From: Lumbricus terrestris
Lineage: Eukaryota; Annelida; Clitellata; Crassiclitellata; Lumbricidae
Assembly (NCBI GenBank): GCA_949752735.1
Contig: OX457036.1
Span: forward strand, 19,726,246-19,790,245
Reading direction: 5' to 3'
Length of the DNA: 64,000 nucleotides
Made by a program: the position numbers and the translations under genes. Positions 62,301 to 63,890 of the stretch are shown piece after piece. The first letter of the stretch is position 1. The number at the start of each line of letters is the position of its first letter. Under the pieces are notes generated by a model. That model saw only the letters and a list, made by a program, of their open reading frames with translations, did not search any database and was not told where the DNA came from.

Positions 62301-63890
62301 TGTAAACTACATAATTTGCAATTGGAAACTAAATGTCATTTAGCTCAATGAAAACGAGAAACAACTGAAAGAAACCGAGAGGCGTTCGTATCCCACTGGA
62401 GAAGCTCACCCTGTATATGGTTGTCTTTCCACTTCCCGTTGGACCAACCAACATGACGCCATGCCTGACAATCAGTGTTTCATACAGTTGAATGACCTTT
62501 GTGACCTGCGTTGGCACAACCTGTAAGCCCCTGTTCAGTGACACTTGTTCAATCTCTTCTTGTAGGCGTCCGTAGTCATGCGCTGGAATTTCAACACCTG
62601 GGAACAAGTCCTGCAGAACGGCCTACAACGAGAAAAACAAAAGTTAAATGTCGGCAAGTTCAATGACAAGGAACAGGTCCCACAAAATGGCTTAACATAA
62701 CATAATCTAACATAACACCATGTACAGTAACTAGCATAACATTACATGCAATAACTAATATAACATCATGTACAATAACTAACATAACAATAACATACAA
62801 TAAATAACATAACATAATGTAAAATAACTAACATAACATCATGTAAAATAACTAACATAACATCATGTACAATAACTAACGTAACACAACGTACAATAAC
62901 TAACATAACATAATGTAAAATAACTAACATAACATCATGTAAAATAACTAACATAACATAATGTAAAATAACTAACATAACATCATGTAAAATAACTAAC
63001 ATAACATCATGTAAAATAACTAACATAACATCATGTAAAATAACTAACATAACATCATGTAAAATAACTAACATAACATCATGTACAATAACTAACGTAA
63101 CACCACGTACAATAACTAACATAACATAATGTAAAATAACTAACATAACATCATGTAAAATAACTAACATAACATCATGTAAAATAACTAACATAACATA
63201 ATGTAAAATAACTAACATAACATCATGTAAAATAACTAACATAACATCATGTAAAATAACTAACATAACATCATGTAAAATAACTAACATAACATCATGT
63301 ACAATAACTAACGTAACACCACGTACAATAACTAACATAACATTACGTACAATAACCAACATAATATCACGTACAATAACTAACATAACATCATGTACAA
63401 TAACTAACGTAACACCACGTACAATAACTAACATAACATTACGTACAATAACCAACATAATATCACGTACAATAACTAACGTAACATTACGTACAATAAC
63501 CAACATAACATCACATACAATAACTAACATAACATCACGTACAATAACTAACATAAATTACTGAAAACGATCTTTTCCTCAGAAAGTTACTGATCGACGA
63601 ATAATTAAGAATTCTCACCTGGAAAAGAACGGCATCGTCTTTAAGGAATTTTGGGAGATTTGAATCTCTAAGCGCCCGTATAAGGACCACATCCTCATCT
63701 TTGTCCGGACTCTGACGTTTCAGCGCTCCGGCCGTCACCAGGACCGACTTGAGAGCTCTCATTCCAAAGTCGTAGTGATCCTGTTGAGATAGCTGCTCGG
63801 AACAGAGCTTGTACATCTGAGTCATCTTCTGAGCAAGGTTCTTGGACGACTCAAATCCCTCCGAGTACAAGATCACCTCGGCAATGAGCT
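18003..63890 (-). CDS. DNAH6: Axonemal dynein heavy chain 6-like gene, 3' portion (43 exons, partial)
   Basis: This gene encodes the motor subunit of a ciliary inner-arm dynein, which uses ATP to walk on axonemal doublet microtubules. I followed 43 exons on the minus strand. Every intron phase agrees, and the joined frame is open for about 2,560 residues to a TAG stop at 18003-18005. In order they encode the end of AAA1, AAA2 (GPTGSGKT), AAA3 (GNTGVGKS), AAA4 (GVGGTGKQS), the stalk with its microtubule-binding tip, AAA5, AAA6 and the dynein C-terminal domain. Exon wording such as [38 protein letters not shown] and a C-terminus LLCQLSD fits DNAH6 better than DNAH1, 2, 3, 5, 7, 9 or 10 as I remember those families. 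Human DNAH6 has about 4,150 residues, so roughly 1,600 N-terminal residues lie beyond the right edge. Orthology to DNAH6 is inferred from recalled sequence, not from a search. Confidence 0.9.
18412..18456. repeat. (AAT)n microsatellite
   Basis: AAT trinucleotide repeat in the last dynein intron. Confidence 0.9.
18621..19007 (-). CDS. DNAH6: Dynein exon w42: C-terminal domain
   Basis: Window residues 2398-2526, the largest exon (387 nt). Encodes [20 protein letters not shown], then [16 protein letters not shown] and the [16 protein letters not shown] block. G-(V/L)-x-V-x-G-(L/M)-(F/Y)-x-(D/E)-x-x-R-W-D is diagnostic of the dynein C-terminal domain. Donor GTCAGA. Confidence 0.97.
19345..19415 (-). 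repeat. SINE/LINE-tail family 2 fragment
   Basis: Shares GTGCCCACAAAAGGCCA and GACCAGCTTATTCACCGA with copies at 22607, 31388 and, inverted, 20190, 41655 and 54990. Confidence 0.6.
19536..19782 (-). CDS. DNAH6: Dynein exon w41: C-terminal domain
   Basis: Window residues 2316-2397. Encodes [20 protein letters not shown], then [20 protein letters not shown] and [15 protein letters not shown]-x-G-x-V-V-M-S and F-W-(L/I)-S-G-F-F-F-P-x-G are conserved. Donor GTAATC splits a glycine codon. Confidence 0.97.
19910..20285 (+). repeat. Non-LTR element 3' end with family 2 tail
   Basis: A plus-strand frame includes [16 protein letters not shown], typical of the last residues of LINE ORF2 proteins. It is followed by the family 2 tail GCTCGTGAATAAGCTGGTGC, then TTTAGAAATTT and ATTACG repeats. 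This links the family 2 short repeats to the 3' end of a LINE. Confidence 0.55.
20533..20619 (-). CDS. DNAH6: Dynein exon w40: C-terminal domain
   Basis: Window residues 2287-2315, 87 nt, phase 0. Encodes [20 protein letters not shown] followed by VIK at donor GTAAGG. L-x-Q-E-(V/I)-x-R-(F/Y)-N-x-L-L is conserved. Confidence 0.95.
20826..20965. repeat. 37-bp tandem repeat, about 3.7 copies
   Basis: Unit contains GATGCATAACATACAGATTC followed by TGAAATGACATGACAT. Confidence 0.85.
21434..21660 (-). repeat. SINE family 1, near full length
   Basis: 3' end (left) TATGTATGTGCACTTGTTAT then AGCGCCCCTTCAAG. The B-box region reads, on the minus strand, GGTTTGAATCCACCTCAAAC. Confidence 0.85.
21881..22051 (-). 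CDS. DNAH6: Dynein exon w39: C-terminal domain
   Basis: Window residues 2230-2286, phase 0. Encodes [20 protein letters not shown], then [20 protein letters not shown] and EEAKQDTFE at donor GTGAAT. Matches the Q-P-R-x-x-x-G-G-x-G-K-S-x-D-(E/D)-I-V run of the DNAH6 group. Confidence 0.95.
22607..22735 (-). repeat. SINE/LINE-tail family 2 copy
   Basis: Begins with AATCGT repeats, then GAGACTTCTACAGTACCCAC and GAACCAGCTTATTCACAAGC. It matches 54990-55100 in inverse orientation over about 110 bases. Confidence 0.65.
23304..23475 (-). repeat. (AATC)n array with SINE family 1 fragment
   Basis: About 105 bp of AATC repeats run into GTAATTTATATAGCGCCCCT, the truncated 3' end of a SINE, so the array is its expanded tail. 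Confidence 0.85.
23711..23832 (-). CDS. DNAH6: Dynein exon w38: C-terminal domain
   Basis: Window residues 2189-2229. Encodes [20 protein letters not shown], then [19 protein letters not shown]-x-F-G-(L/M)-H-x-N-A-(D/N) is the conserved anchor. Donor GTACAT. Confidence 0.97.
23975..24095. repeat. Purine-rich (GAGACA)n tract
   Basis: GAGAGAGAAACAGAGAGAGA-type low-complexity sequence in a dynein intron. Confidence 0.85.
24326..24440 (-). CDS. DNAH6: Dynein exon w37: C-terminal domain
   Basis: Window residues 2151-2188. Encodes [20 protein letters not shown] and the end YKFSISG (split glycine) at donor GTATAT. The Y-G-G-R-V-T-D-x-W-D-x-R block is nearly invariant. Confidence 0.97.
25061..25165 (-). 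CDS. DNAH6: Dynein exon w36: C-terminal domain
   Basis: Window residues 2116-2150, phase 0. Encodes [19 protein letters not shown], then [12 protein letters not shown] at donor GTTAGC. Y-x-F-x-x-x-D and P-W-x-A-L-x-Y-(I/L)-x-G-E are conserved. Confidence 0.97.
26172..26272 (-). CDS. DNAH6: Dynein exon w35: AAA6 to C-terminal domain
   Basis: Window residues 2082-2115. Encodes [20 protein letters not shown] and FGPLGWNIK, the invariant C-F-F-H-x-x-x-x-E-R-(K/R)-K-F-G-P-x-G-W block. Donor GTGAGA. Confidence 0.97.
26646..26886 (+). repeat. tRNA-derived SINE (family 3)
   Basis: Head contains a Pol III A-box-like TGGCGCATTGG and B-box-like GAGTTTGATTCCC, followed by an unrelated body and an ATT-rich tail. 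No tRNA cloverleaf is complete, so it is not a tRNA gene. Confidence 0.65.
27244..27333. repeat. Inverted repeat, about 30-bp arms
   Basis: TGTGATTAAATT...AATCTCAGATCAAA faces TTTGATCTGAGATT...AATTTAGTCACA across about 30 bases. A third partial copy (TTCTCGGATCAAAGAA) is at 27514. It is probably a decayed MITE in the intron between w34 and w35. Confidence 0.7.
27591..27831 (-). CDS. DNAH6: Dynein exon w34: AAA6
   Basis: Window residues 2002-2081. Encodes [19 protein letters not shown], then [20 protein letters not shown] and [18 protein letters not shown]. Donor GTACGT leaves one base of an isoleucine codon. Confidence 0.97.
28370..28463 (-). CDS. DNAH6: Dynein exon w33: AAA6
   Basis: Window residues 1970-2001, 94 nt. 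Encodes [20 protein letters not shown] and GDWVFLQ at donor [14 protein letters not shown] is one of the most conserved runs of dynein heavy chains. Confidence 0.96.
29012..29202 (-). CDS. DNAH6: Dynein exon w32: AAA6
   Basis: Window residues 1907-1969. Encodes [20 protein letters not shown], then [20 protein letters not shown] and ARERGFQD. The L-S-x-G-S/A-D-P element marks AAA6, which lacks a functional Walker A in dyneins. Confidence 0.96.
29692..29868 (-). CDS. DNAH6: Dynein exon w31: proline-rich insert before AAA6
   Basis: Window residues 1848-1906, phase 0. The first half is variable and proline-rich ([11 protein letters not shown]), the second half conserved ([18 protein letters not shown]). 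The variable part has no recognisable counterpart in vertebrate DNAH6 as I recall it. Confidence 0.9.
30233..30409. mobile_element. hAT-like MITE copy 1 (177 bp)
   Basis: Ends CAGTGCTTAAAGTG and CACTTCAAGCCCTG form 14-bp imperfect inverted repeats. Flanks are identical 8-mers ATGTCCAT (30225-30232 and 30410-30417), the hAT hallmark. The body repeats AAGTGCCTGGACGCC phrases. It lies in the intron between w30 and w31. Confidence 0.9.
30522..30795 (-). CDS. DNAH6: Dynein exon w30: AAA6 approach
   Basis: Window residues 1756-1847. Encodes [20 protein letters not shown], then [20 protein letters not shown] and WVQFGQLK. The GLFExxKLxFxFxLC and EW-x-F-L-R-G elements are conserved. Donor GTCAGC. 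Confidence 0.95.
30941..31160 (-). repeat. SINE family 1, near full length
   Basis: GTGCACTTGTCACAGCGCCC at the 3' end; the head reads on the minus strand GGGCGCGGTCATGTAGTGGT then GGTTCGAATCCACC, a clear Pol III B box. Confidence 0.88.
31388..31480 (-). repeat. SINE/LINE-tail family 2 copy
   Basis: AATCATAATCTACAAATTTG, then GGCACCAGCTTATTCACAAG; matches other family 2 copies. Confidence 0.6.
31808..31999 (-). mobile_element. Mariner-like insertion fragment beside a dynein splice donor
   Basis: On the minus strand the segment starts CAGGGTGGGCCAAAAAAAGA, a Tc1/mariner-type terminus, directly after GTATATA of the w29 donor. The far end has GGCCACCCACC but no matching full terminus. It is flanked on both sides by the same 19 bases (31789-31807 and 32000-32018), which contain the exon end and donor. 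A mariner target duplication would be only TA, so the 19-bp repeat needs another explanation. Confidence 0.65.
32007..32293 (-). CDS. DNAH6: Dynein exon w29: AAA5-AAA6 linker with duplicated donor
   Basis: Window residues 1661-1755. Encodes [39 protein letters not shown], then [20 protein letters not shown] and VYRNVS. I place the donor at CAG followed by GTATATA because it leaves AG, which joins to G in the next exon as the conserved R-G-L-F. An identical donor context lies 211 bases downstream at 31795/31796 beyond a mariner-like insertion. Confidence 0.95.
32800..32990. repeat. Irregular ~19-bp tandem repeat
   Basis: Repeats of AATGGCTAACAATTCA with variable spacing in the intron between w28 and w29. 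Confidence 0.75.
33299..33479 (-). CDS. DNAH6: Dynein exon w28: AAA5-AAA6 helical linker
   Basis: Window residues 1600-1660. Encodes [20 protein letters not shown], then [20 protein letters not shown] and [10 protein letters not shown] at donor GTGTTT. The ERPxLE-x-R and EDxIL-x-x-L...GNILD elements are diagnostic. Confidence 0.96.
33740..33808 (+). repeat. SINE family 1 3' fragment
   Basis: CTCTTGAAGAGGCGCTATAT then AAATTCATGATTA, plus orientation. An apparent open frame continuing from here into exon w27 is antisense and not a gene. Confidence 0.6.
33850..34022 (-). CDS. DNAH6: Dynein exon w27: AAA5 end
   Basis: Window residues 1543-1599. Encodes [20 protein letters not shown], then [20 protein letters not shown] and [13 protein letters not shown]. 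The FY(M/L)TTK-x-x-NPHY-P-E motif is universal in axonemal heavy chains. Donor GTAGAC. Confidence 0.97.
34147..34332. mobile_element. hAT-like MITE copy 2 (diverged)
   Basis: CAATGGTTAAAGTGG and CCCACTTTAAACCTG termini. The internal GAGCAGTGGGAACGC phrase is shared with 46793-46980. Flanking 8-mers CTGGCAGA and CCGGCAGT agree at 6 of 8 positions. Confidence 0.7.
34720..34905 (-). CDS. DNAH6: Dynein exon w26: AAA5
   Basis: Window residues 1481-1542, phase 0. Encodes [20 protein letters not shown], then [20 protein letters not shown] and the end LLKQTFMS at donor GTAAGT. Matches the segment after PLMIDPQ in DNAH6-type chains. Confidence 0.96.
35071..35314. repeat. 25-bp minisatellite copying the w25 exon-intron junction
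   Basis: About ten units spaced exactly 25 bp (starts near 35200, 35225, 35250, 35275, 35300). On the minus strand each unit reads TCAGGAACAGGTATTACTTT and then GAACC. The first unit is the true exon end and donor of w25, so the array carries extra donor copies. Confidence 0.92.
35315..35617 (-). CDS. DNAH6: Dynein exon w25: AAA5 start
   Basis: Window residues 1380-1480, phase 0. Encodes [20 protein letters not shown], then [20 protein letters not shown] and [13 protein letters not shown]. The YxGxF(T), W(N/x)xxGLPxD and PLMIDPQ blocks are signature elements of AAA5. The donor GTAGTT is the last unit of a 25-bp tandem repeat that fills the next 240 bases of intron. Confidence 0.96.
35960..36310 (+). 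repeat. Possible LINE 3' remnant
   Basis: A plus-strand frame ([20 protein letters not shown]...) of about 50 codons ends in TGA, followed by GTTGGATAAATAAATC and CTTACTTGCCTACTTA, like the CTTA tails at 8045 and 47620. Family assignment is uncertain. Confidence 0.35.
36397..36634 (-). CDS. DNAH6: Dynein exon w24: stalk coiled coil 2
   Basis: Window residues 1300-1379. Encodes [20 protein letters not shown], a long heptad-like helix, and ends [20 protein letters not shown]. This is the return strand of the stalk. A partial copy of its first 30 nt with its acceptor occurs at 36933-36962 because of a tandem duplication. Confidence 0.96.
36694..36932 (-). repeat. SINE family 1, duplicated copy A
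   Basis: Full SINE from the TATG tail and GTTATAGCGCCCCTTCAAGC to CACCACTACACCAC. It lost its last bases at the duplication breakpoint. Confidence 0.9.
37022..37253 (-). repeat. SINE family 1, duplicated copy B
   Basis: Almost identical to copy A (one short tail difference and a small indel at GACTACAGACAGAGCGGAC). Ends ACCACAGCGCC, the complete head. Confidence 0.9.
37645..37727 (-). CDS. DNAH6: Dynein exon w23: tip to coiled coil 2
   Basis: Window residues 1273-1299, 83 nt. Encodes [20 protein letters not shown] followed by QVEPKRIK. The L-C-x-W-V-x-A block closes the microtubule-binding domain and starts the second stalk helix. Donor GTTAGT. Confidence 0.95.
38301..38463 (-). CDS. DNAH6: Dynein exon w22: microtubule-binding domain
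   Basis: Window residues 1218-1272. Encodes [20 protein letters not shown] and the tip helices ending [11 protein letters not shown] at donor GTGCAA. The W-x-x-A-K and F-L-x-x-L residues are conserved in the globular tip that contacts the microtubule. Confidence 0.95.
38650..38785 (-). repeat. (AATC)n array with SINE family 1 fragment
   Basis: AATC/ATTC repeats, then GATTTTATATAGCTCCCTTC and CTACTCACAGGTGCTC. Confidence 0.7.
39306..39415 (-). CDS. DNAH6: Dynein exon w21: proximal microtubule-binding domain
   Basis: Window residues 1182-1217. Encodes [20 protein letters not shown] and [12 protein letters not shown]. The KxDIxEIRxFxxPP element joins coiled coil 1 to the microtubule-binding tip. 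Donor GTAAGA. Confidence 0.95.
39430..39580. repeat. (ATC)n-rich microsatellite
   Basis: ATC trinucleotides with ATT, GTC and GCC variants, in the intron between w20 and w21. Confidence 0.9.
39786..39839. repeat. 10-bp tandem repeat (GAAACGCAAT)
   Basis: About five perfect units. Confidence 0.9.
40034..40159 (-). CDS. DNAH6: Dynein exon w20: stalk coiled coil 1, distal part
   Basis: Window residues 1140-1181, phase 0. Encodes [20 protein letters not shown] and [19 protein letters not shown], the conserved distal end of coiled coil 1. Donor GTGGGT. Confidence 0.95.
40245..40520. repeat. 18-bp tandem repeat with 36-bp higher order
   Basis: Alternating units TAATATCCAAATATGCAT and TAATATCTAAATATGTAG. 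The open frame here (YLDIN/YLDIT repeats) is an artefact of the 18-bp period. Confidence 0.92.
40804..40984 (-). CDS. DNAH6: Dynein exon w19: stalk coiled coil 1
   Basis: Window residues 1079-1139. Encodes [20 protein letters not shown] and a heptad-like run ending [12 protein letters not shown]. Charged, leucine-rich and free of prolines apart from ALEPEL, as expected for the first stalk helix. The donor GTCTGA is weak but fits phase and homology. Confidence 0.93.
41277..41431 (-). CDS. DNAH6: Dynein exon w18: entry to stalk coiled coil 1
   Basis: Window residues 1028-1078. Begins [20 protein letters not shown], then [20 protein letters not shown] and MLADKR. The TPTSYLELI block marks the start of the stalk. 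Donor GTAAGT splits a lysine codon. Confidence 0.96.
41655..41735 (+). repeat. SINE/LINE-tail family 2 copy
   Basis: AGCGCTCATGAATAAGCTGG, then GGCTTTCGAGTAGCGCTTTA; nearly identical to 20190-20260. Confidence 0.65.
41965..42953. mobile_element. 989-bp mariner-like element with TIRs of about 220 bp
   Basis: Both ends start CAGGGTGGCCCAGCATAAAT and are inverted copies for over 200 bp with few mismatches. TA dinucleotides flank both ends (41963-41964 and 42954-42955), as in Tc1/mariner. The middle part has no recognisable transposase, so the element is probably non-autonomous. It sits in the intron between w17 and w18. Confidence 0.92.
43514..43700 (-). CDS. DNAH6: Dynein exon w17: AAA4 end (CTIDWF block)
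   Basis: Window residues 965-1027. Encodes [20 protein letters not shown] and [20 protein letters not shown], ending EEIK. The start coordinate assumes a GC donor (AAG followed by GCTAGT), the only boundary whose phase fits the next exon and aligns without extra residues. If GTCTGG were used instead, the exon would begin at 43505 and gain three residues. Confidence 0.9.
44015..44308. mobile_element. 294-bp hAT-like MITE
   Basis: Termini CAGTGGCGGTGCTAGG and CCTGGCGCCGCCACTG are inverted repeats. Flanks TTAAGGCA and GTAAGGCA match at 7 of 8 positions. The body contains repeated GGTCGTCA...GGCGGATGA phrases related to those in 53120-53465. Confidence 0.85.
44865..44969. repeat. 15-bp minisatellite beside exon w16 donor
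   Basis: Seven units of GTGTCCATAGAAACG with small changes, ending 19 bases before the exon. The period of 15 keeps several frames open, which explains the VETVS and FLWTP open frames here. Confidence 0.92.
44989..45170 (-). CDS. DNAH6: Dynein exon w16: AAA4 ([13 protein letters not shown] block)
   Basis: Window residues 905-964. Encodes [20 protein letters not shown], then [20 protein letters not shown]. This wording is one of my main reasons for choosing DNAH6. Donor GTGTGT lies 13-19 bases from a 15-bp minisatellite. The acceptor is GAAG, not CAG. Confidence 0.96.
45520..45900. repeat. Degenerate tandem repeat (ACTACATACACCATTTATAT)
   Basis: About a dozen imperfect units of 25-35 bp in the intron between w15 and w16. 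Confidence 0.8.
46025..46175 (-). CDS. DNAH6: Dynein exon w15: AAA4 core and Walker B
   Basis: Window residues 854-904. Reads [20 protein letters not shown], then [19 protein letters not shown] and the AAA4 Walker B VFLFTDTQ, ending there at donor GTAGCG. Confidence 0.97.
46206..46432 (-). repeat. (ATTC)n array with SINE family 1 fragment
   Basis: About 165 bp of ATTC repeats directly next to CATATGACACCCCTTCAAGA and ATCTACTCAGGAGCGCCCC. Confidence 0.8.
46793..46980. mobile_element. hAT-like MITE copy 3 (188 bp)
   Basis: CAGTGGTTAAAGTG and CACTTTAAACCCTG termini with a perfect 8-bp duplication GCCTCTAC on both sides (46785-46792 and 46981-46988). Confidence 0.92.
47042..47202 (-). CDS. DNAH6: Dynein exon w14: AAA4 Walker A
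   Basis: Window residues 801-853. Encodes [20 protein letters not shown], then [20 protein letters not shown] and the AAA4 P-loop [13 protein letters not shown]. Donor GTATAA splits the arginine that follows. Confidence 0.97.
47395..47640 (+). repeat. Probable LINE 3' untranslated end
   Basis: TATGTCCCACTGTGCGTTTG, AAGTGGATTAATAAAGAAAA and a CTTACTTGCC end, shared with 8022-8083. No coding part is visible. Confidence 0.45.
47641..50585. other. Large intron; nothing coding seen
   Basis: AT-rich intron between w13 and w14. Holds an 18-bp repeat (TCCTAATAAAGTATTACA, 48664-48770), a TATAGTAAC-rich stretch and no recognisable element otherwise. Small open frames here (for example 49362-49825 minus, 49970-50203 plus) look random. 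Confidence 0.5.
50586..50717 (-). CDS. DNAH6: Dynein exon w13: AAA3-AAA4 linker
   Basis: Window residues 757-800, phase 0. Encodes [20 protein letters not shown] and then [12 protein letters not shown] before donor GTAAGC. The FGDF element precedes AAA4 in dyneins. The intron that follows (47203-50585) is the largest in this part of the gene. Confidence 0.93.
51372..51535 (-). CDS. DNAH6: Dynein exon w12: AAA3 small subdomain
   Basis: Window residues 702-756. Encodes [20 protein letters not shown] and [18 protein letters not shown], typical of the helical segment between AAA3 and AAA4. Ends PKFFNE at donor GTATTA. Confidence 0.94.
51804..51975 (-). CDS. DNAH6: Dynein exon w11: AAA3-AAA4
   Basis: Window residues 645-701. 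Encodes [11 protein letters not shown], then [20 protein letters not shown], the PTPxKxHYxFNLRD block near the end of AAA3. Donor GTTTGC leaves one base, completed as glycine in the next exon. The acceptor is AAAG rather than CAG. Confidence 0.95.
52168..52260 (+). repeat. Possible hAT element end
   Basis: CAGTGCTGTCCAACCTTTTT followed by GGCACCATGGGCCACAG resembles the 5' terminus of hAT elements. I could not find the matching other end. Confidence 0.4.
52467..52598 (-). CDS. DNAH6: Dynein exon w10: AAA3 sensor region
   Basis: Window residues 601-644, phase 0. Reads [20 protein letters not shown] and [20 protein letters not shown]. The PPGGGRN(x)TPR block is the conserved AAA3 loop that follows Walker B. 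Confidence 0.96.
53109..53716 (+). repeat. SINE family 1, full length, split by a nested MITE
   Basis: Plus-orientation copy. Its head GTGGGGCACCGT is separated from TGTATAGTGGTGGCGTCATT by an inserted MITE. The rest continues with B box GGTTCGAATTC, the AGTCGGGAGCGCCTCTGAGT body, CTTGAAGGGGCGCTA and a (CATA)n tail at 53664-53716. Confidence 0.9.
53120..53465. mobile_element. 346-bp hAT-like MITE nested in SINE
   Basis: Termini CATAGGCGTACG and CGTACGCCTATG are perfect inverted repeats. GGCACCGT flanks both sides (53112-53119 and 53466-53473) as an 8-bp target duplication inside the SINE head. The body is made of TTTTGCCCGAAAA and CTGACGACCTTTTTT phrases. Confidence 0.9.
54067..54224 (-). 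CDS. DNAH6: Dynein exon w9: AAA3 Walker B
   Basis: Window residues 548-600. Encodes [18 protein letters not shown], the AAA3 Walker B (FVDDLNMP), followed by [20 protein letters not shown] and LFWKEFH before donor GTTAGC. Strongly diagnostic of dynein heavy chains. Confidence 0.97.
54990..55110 (+). repeat. SINE/LINE-tail family 2 copy
   Basis: CCTCTGCCTATCGACTTTGC, then GAGCGCCTGTGAATAAACTG, ending ATTACAATTACG. Confidence 0.65.
55132..55279 (-). CDS. DNAH6: Dynein exon w8: AAA3
   Basis: Window residues 499-547. Begins with the serine that completes GNTGVGKS and continues [10 protein letters not shown], then [20 protein letters not shown] and the basic stretch MEKKRKNIL. Donor GTATGT leaves one base of a split glycine codon. 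Confidence 0.95.
55421..55480 (-). repeat. SINE family 1 fragment
   Basis: GATCAATCAATTAGAATTTA then TATAGCGCCCATTTAAGCTC. Confidence 0.65.
55685..55835 (-). repeat. (ATTC)n-like tail with diverged SINE fragment
   Basis: TAAT and ATTC repeats, then CAAAGGCACTCCCAGCCCAA, a degraded family 1 body. Confidence 0.5.
56427..56648 (-). CDS. DNAH6: Dynein exon w7: start of AAA3 with Walker A
   Basis: Window residues 425-498, phase 0 at both ends. Contains [20 protein letters not shown] and [14 protein letters not shown]. The exon stops inside the AAA3 P-loop after the lysine, and the next exon supplies the serine, so an intron splits Walker A. Confidence 0.95.
57507..57684. mobile_element. hAT-like MITE copy 4 (178 bp)
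   Basis: CAGTGCTTAAAGTG and CACTTTAAGCCCTG termini with a perfect 8-bp duplication GGTCCATC (57499-57506 and 57685-57692). The body closely matches copy 1. Confidence 0.93.
57693..57895 (+). repeat. LINE/SINE 3' end with (ATGA)n tail
   Basis: GGTTGGACTGGGAGCACTTC and CCTTGGAGAGGCGCTATATA then an ATGA array. The preceding CTGTCTGGAACAGTCTCTCA (V-W-N-S-L) looks like the end of a LINE reading frame, suggesting family 1 SINEs share their 3' end with a LINE. Confidence 0.6.
57918..58139 (-). CDS. DNAH6: Dynein exon w6: AAA2-AAA3 linker
   Basis: Window residues 351-424, phase 0 at both ends. Encodes [16 protein letters not shown], then [19 protein letters not shown] and the acidic end [14 protein letters not shown]. 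The (L/F)xWSxGG element is conserved between AAA2 and AAA3 of dyneins. Confidence 0.93.
58203..58285 (-). repeat. SINE family 1 fragment
   Basis: TTTGTATAGCGCCACTTCAA and CTCAGAAGTGCTCCCAACCT, then GACAGCACCAAACC as in the copy at 61890. Confidence 0.65.
58705..59075 (-). repeat. tRNA-derived SINE (family 4), apparently full length
   Basis: On the minus strand the head reads GGGGGCGTAGCTCAGTTGAG (A box), later GCGGCCTGGGTTCAAGCCTC (B box). The body extends about 280 bp to an ATT-repeat tail at 58707-58726. The head looks like a tRNA gene but the acceptor stem cannot close on both sides, so it is not a functional tRNA. Confidence 0.75.
59377..59560 (-). CDS. DNAH6: Dynein exon w5: end of AAA2
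   Basis: Window residues 289-350. It opens with the rest of the arginine codon, then [20 protein letters not shown], and runs to KKCTQAMKQ before donor GTCGGT. The segment after VDPEELKW is the AAA2 small subdomain. Confidence 0.95.
59848..60044 (-). CDS. DNAH6: Dynein exon w4: AAA2 Walker B region
   Basis: Window residues 224-288 plus two bases. Reads [17 protein letters not shown], then [17 protein letters not shown] and [16 protein letters not shown], the AAA2 Walker B and sensor 1 block. The donor GTCAGT splits an arginine codon completed by the next exon (R-C-G-M). A second in-frame reading into the intron gives an apparent extension that is not homologous to dyneins. Confidence 0.95.
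60102..60179. mobile_element. hAT-like MITE copy 5 (78 bp, internally deleted)
   Basis: Starts CAGTGCTCAAAGTG and contains CTGGACGCCGTCCATGACCG as in copies 1 and 4. Flanks AAAATAGA and GAAATAGA agree at 7 of 8 positions. Confidence 0.75.
60805..61010. repeat. 25-bp tandem repeat, about 8 copies
   Basis: Unit AAGTCATATCAATACAGCAA plus GACTT, in the intron between w3 and w4. Confidence 0.9.
61105..61290 (-). CDS. DNAH6: Dynein exon w3: AAA2 core
   Basis: Window residues 162-223, phase 0 at both ends (TTTTCAG acceptor, donor GTGTGT). Encodes [30 protein letters not shown] and [17 protein letters not shown], the AAA2 stretch that carries the NPK and GE(L/V)YG elements typical of axonemal heavy chains. 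Confidence 0.95.
61572..61739. repeat. 84-bp perfect tandem duplication
   Basis: The segment starting GATACCATTTACTACACTGT at 61572 repeats from 61656 without visible change, so it is recent. Confidence 0.92.
61873..61965 (-). repeat. SINE family 1 fragment
   Basis: AATTGTAATTGTAATCGTAC tail, then TATATAGCGCCCCTTCAAGA and CTCAGAGGCACTCCCGACCT. Confidence 0.7.
62410..62622 (-). CDS. DNAH6: Dynein exon w2: AAA2 with Walker A
   Basis: Window residues 91-161, both ends in phase 0 (GTAG acceptor, donor GTGAGC). Contains [14 protein letters not shown], then [18 protein letters not shown] and an intact Walker [13 protein letters not shown]2 binds a structural nucleotide in dyneins, so the intact P-loop suggests it is retained. 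Confidence 0.95.
62690..63556. repeat. 24-bp minisatellite, about 35 copies
   Basis: Unit ATAACTAACATAACATCATG plus TAAA with variants. Since 24 is a multiple of three and the unit has no stop on the minus strand, it creates a 262-codon [14 protein letters not shown] frame that is not a gene. It lies in the intron between w1 and w2. Confidence 0.95.
63619..63890 (-). CDS. DNAH6: Dynein exon w1: end of AAA1 (helical subdomain)
   Basis: First exon in the window (window residues 1-90). It starts in phase 2 after a CAG acceptor and ends at CAG followed by GTGAGA. It reads [16 protein letters not shown], then [15 protein letters not shown] and [14 protein letters not shown], the highly conserved segment between the AAA1 nucleotide site and AAA2 in axonemal heavy chains. 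The AAA1 Walker motifs themselves are upstream, outside the window. Confidence 0.95.

Noticed and set aside
62766..63554. 262-codon frame of MLVIVRDV repeats on the minus strand
   Set aside because: It comes from a 24-bp intronic minisatellite whose period is a multiple of three; the surrounding sequence is a dynein intron.
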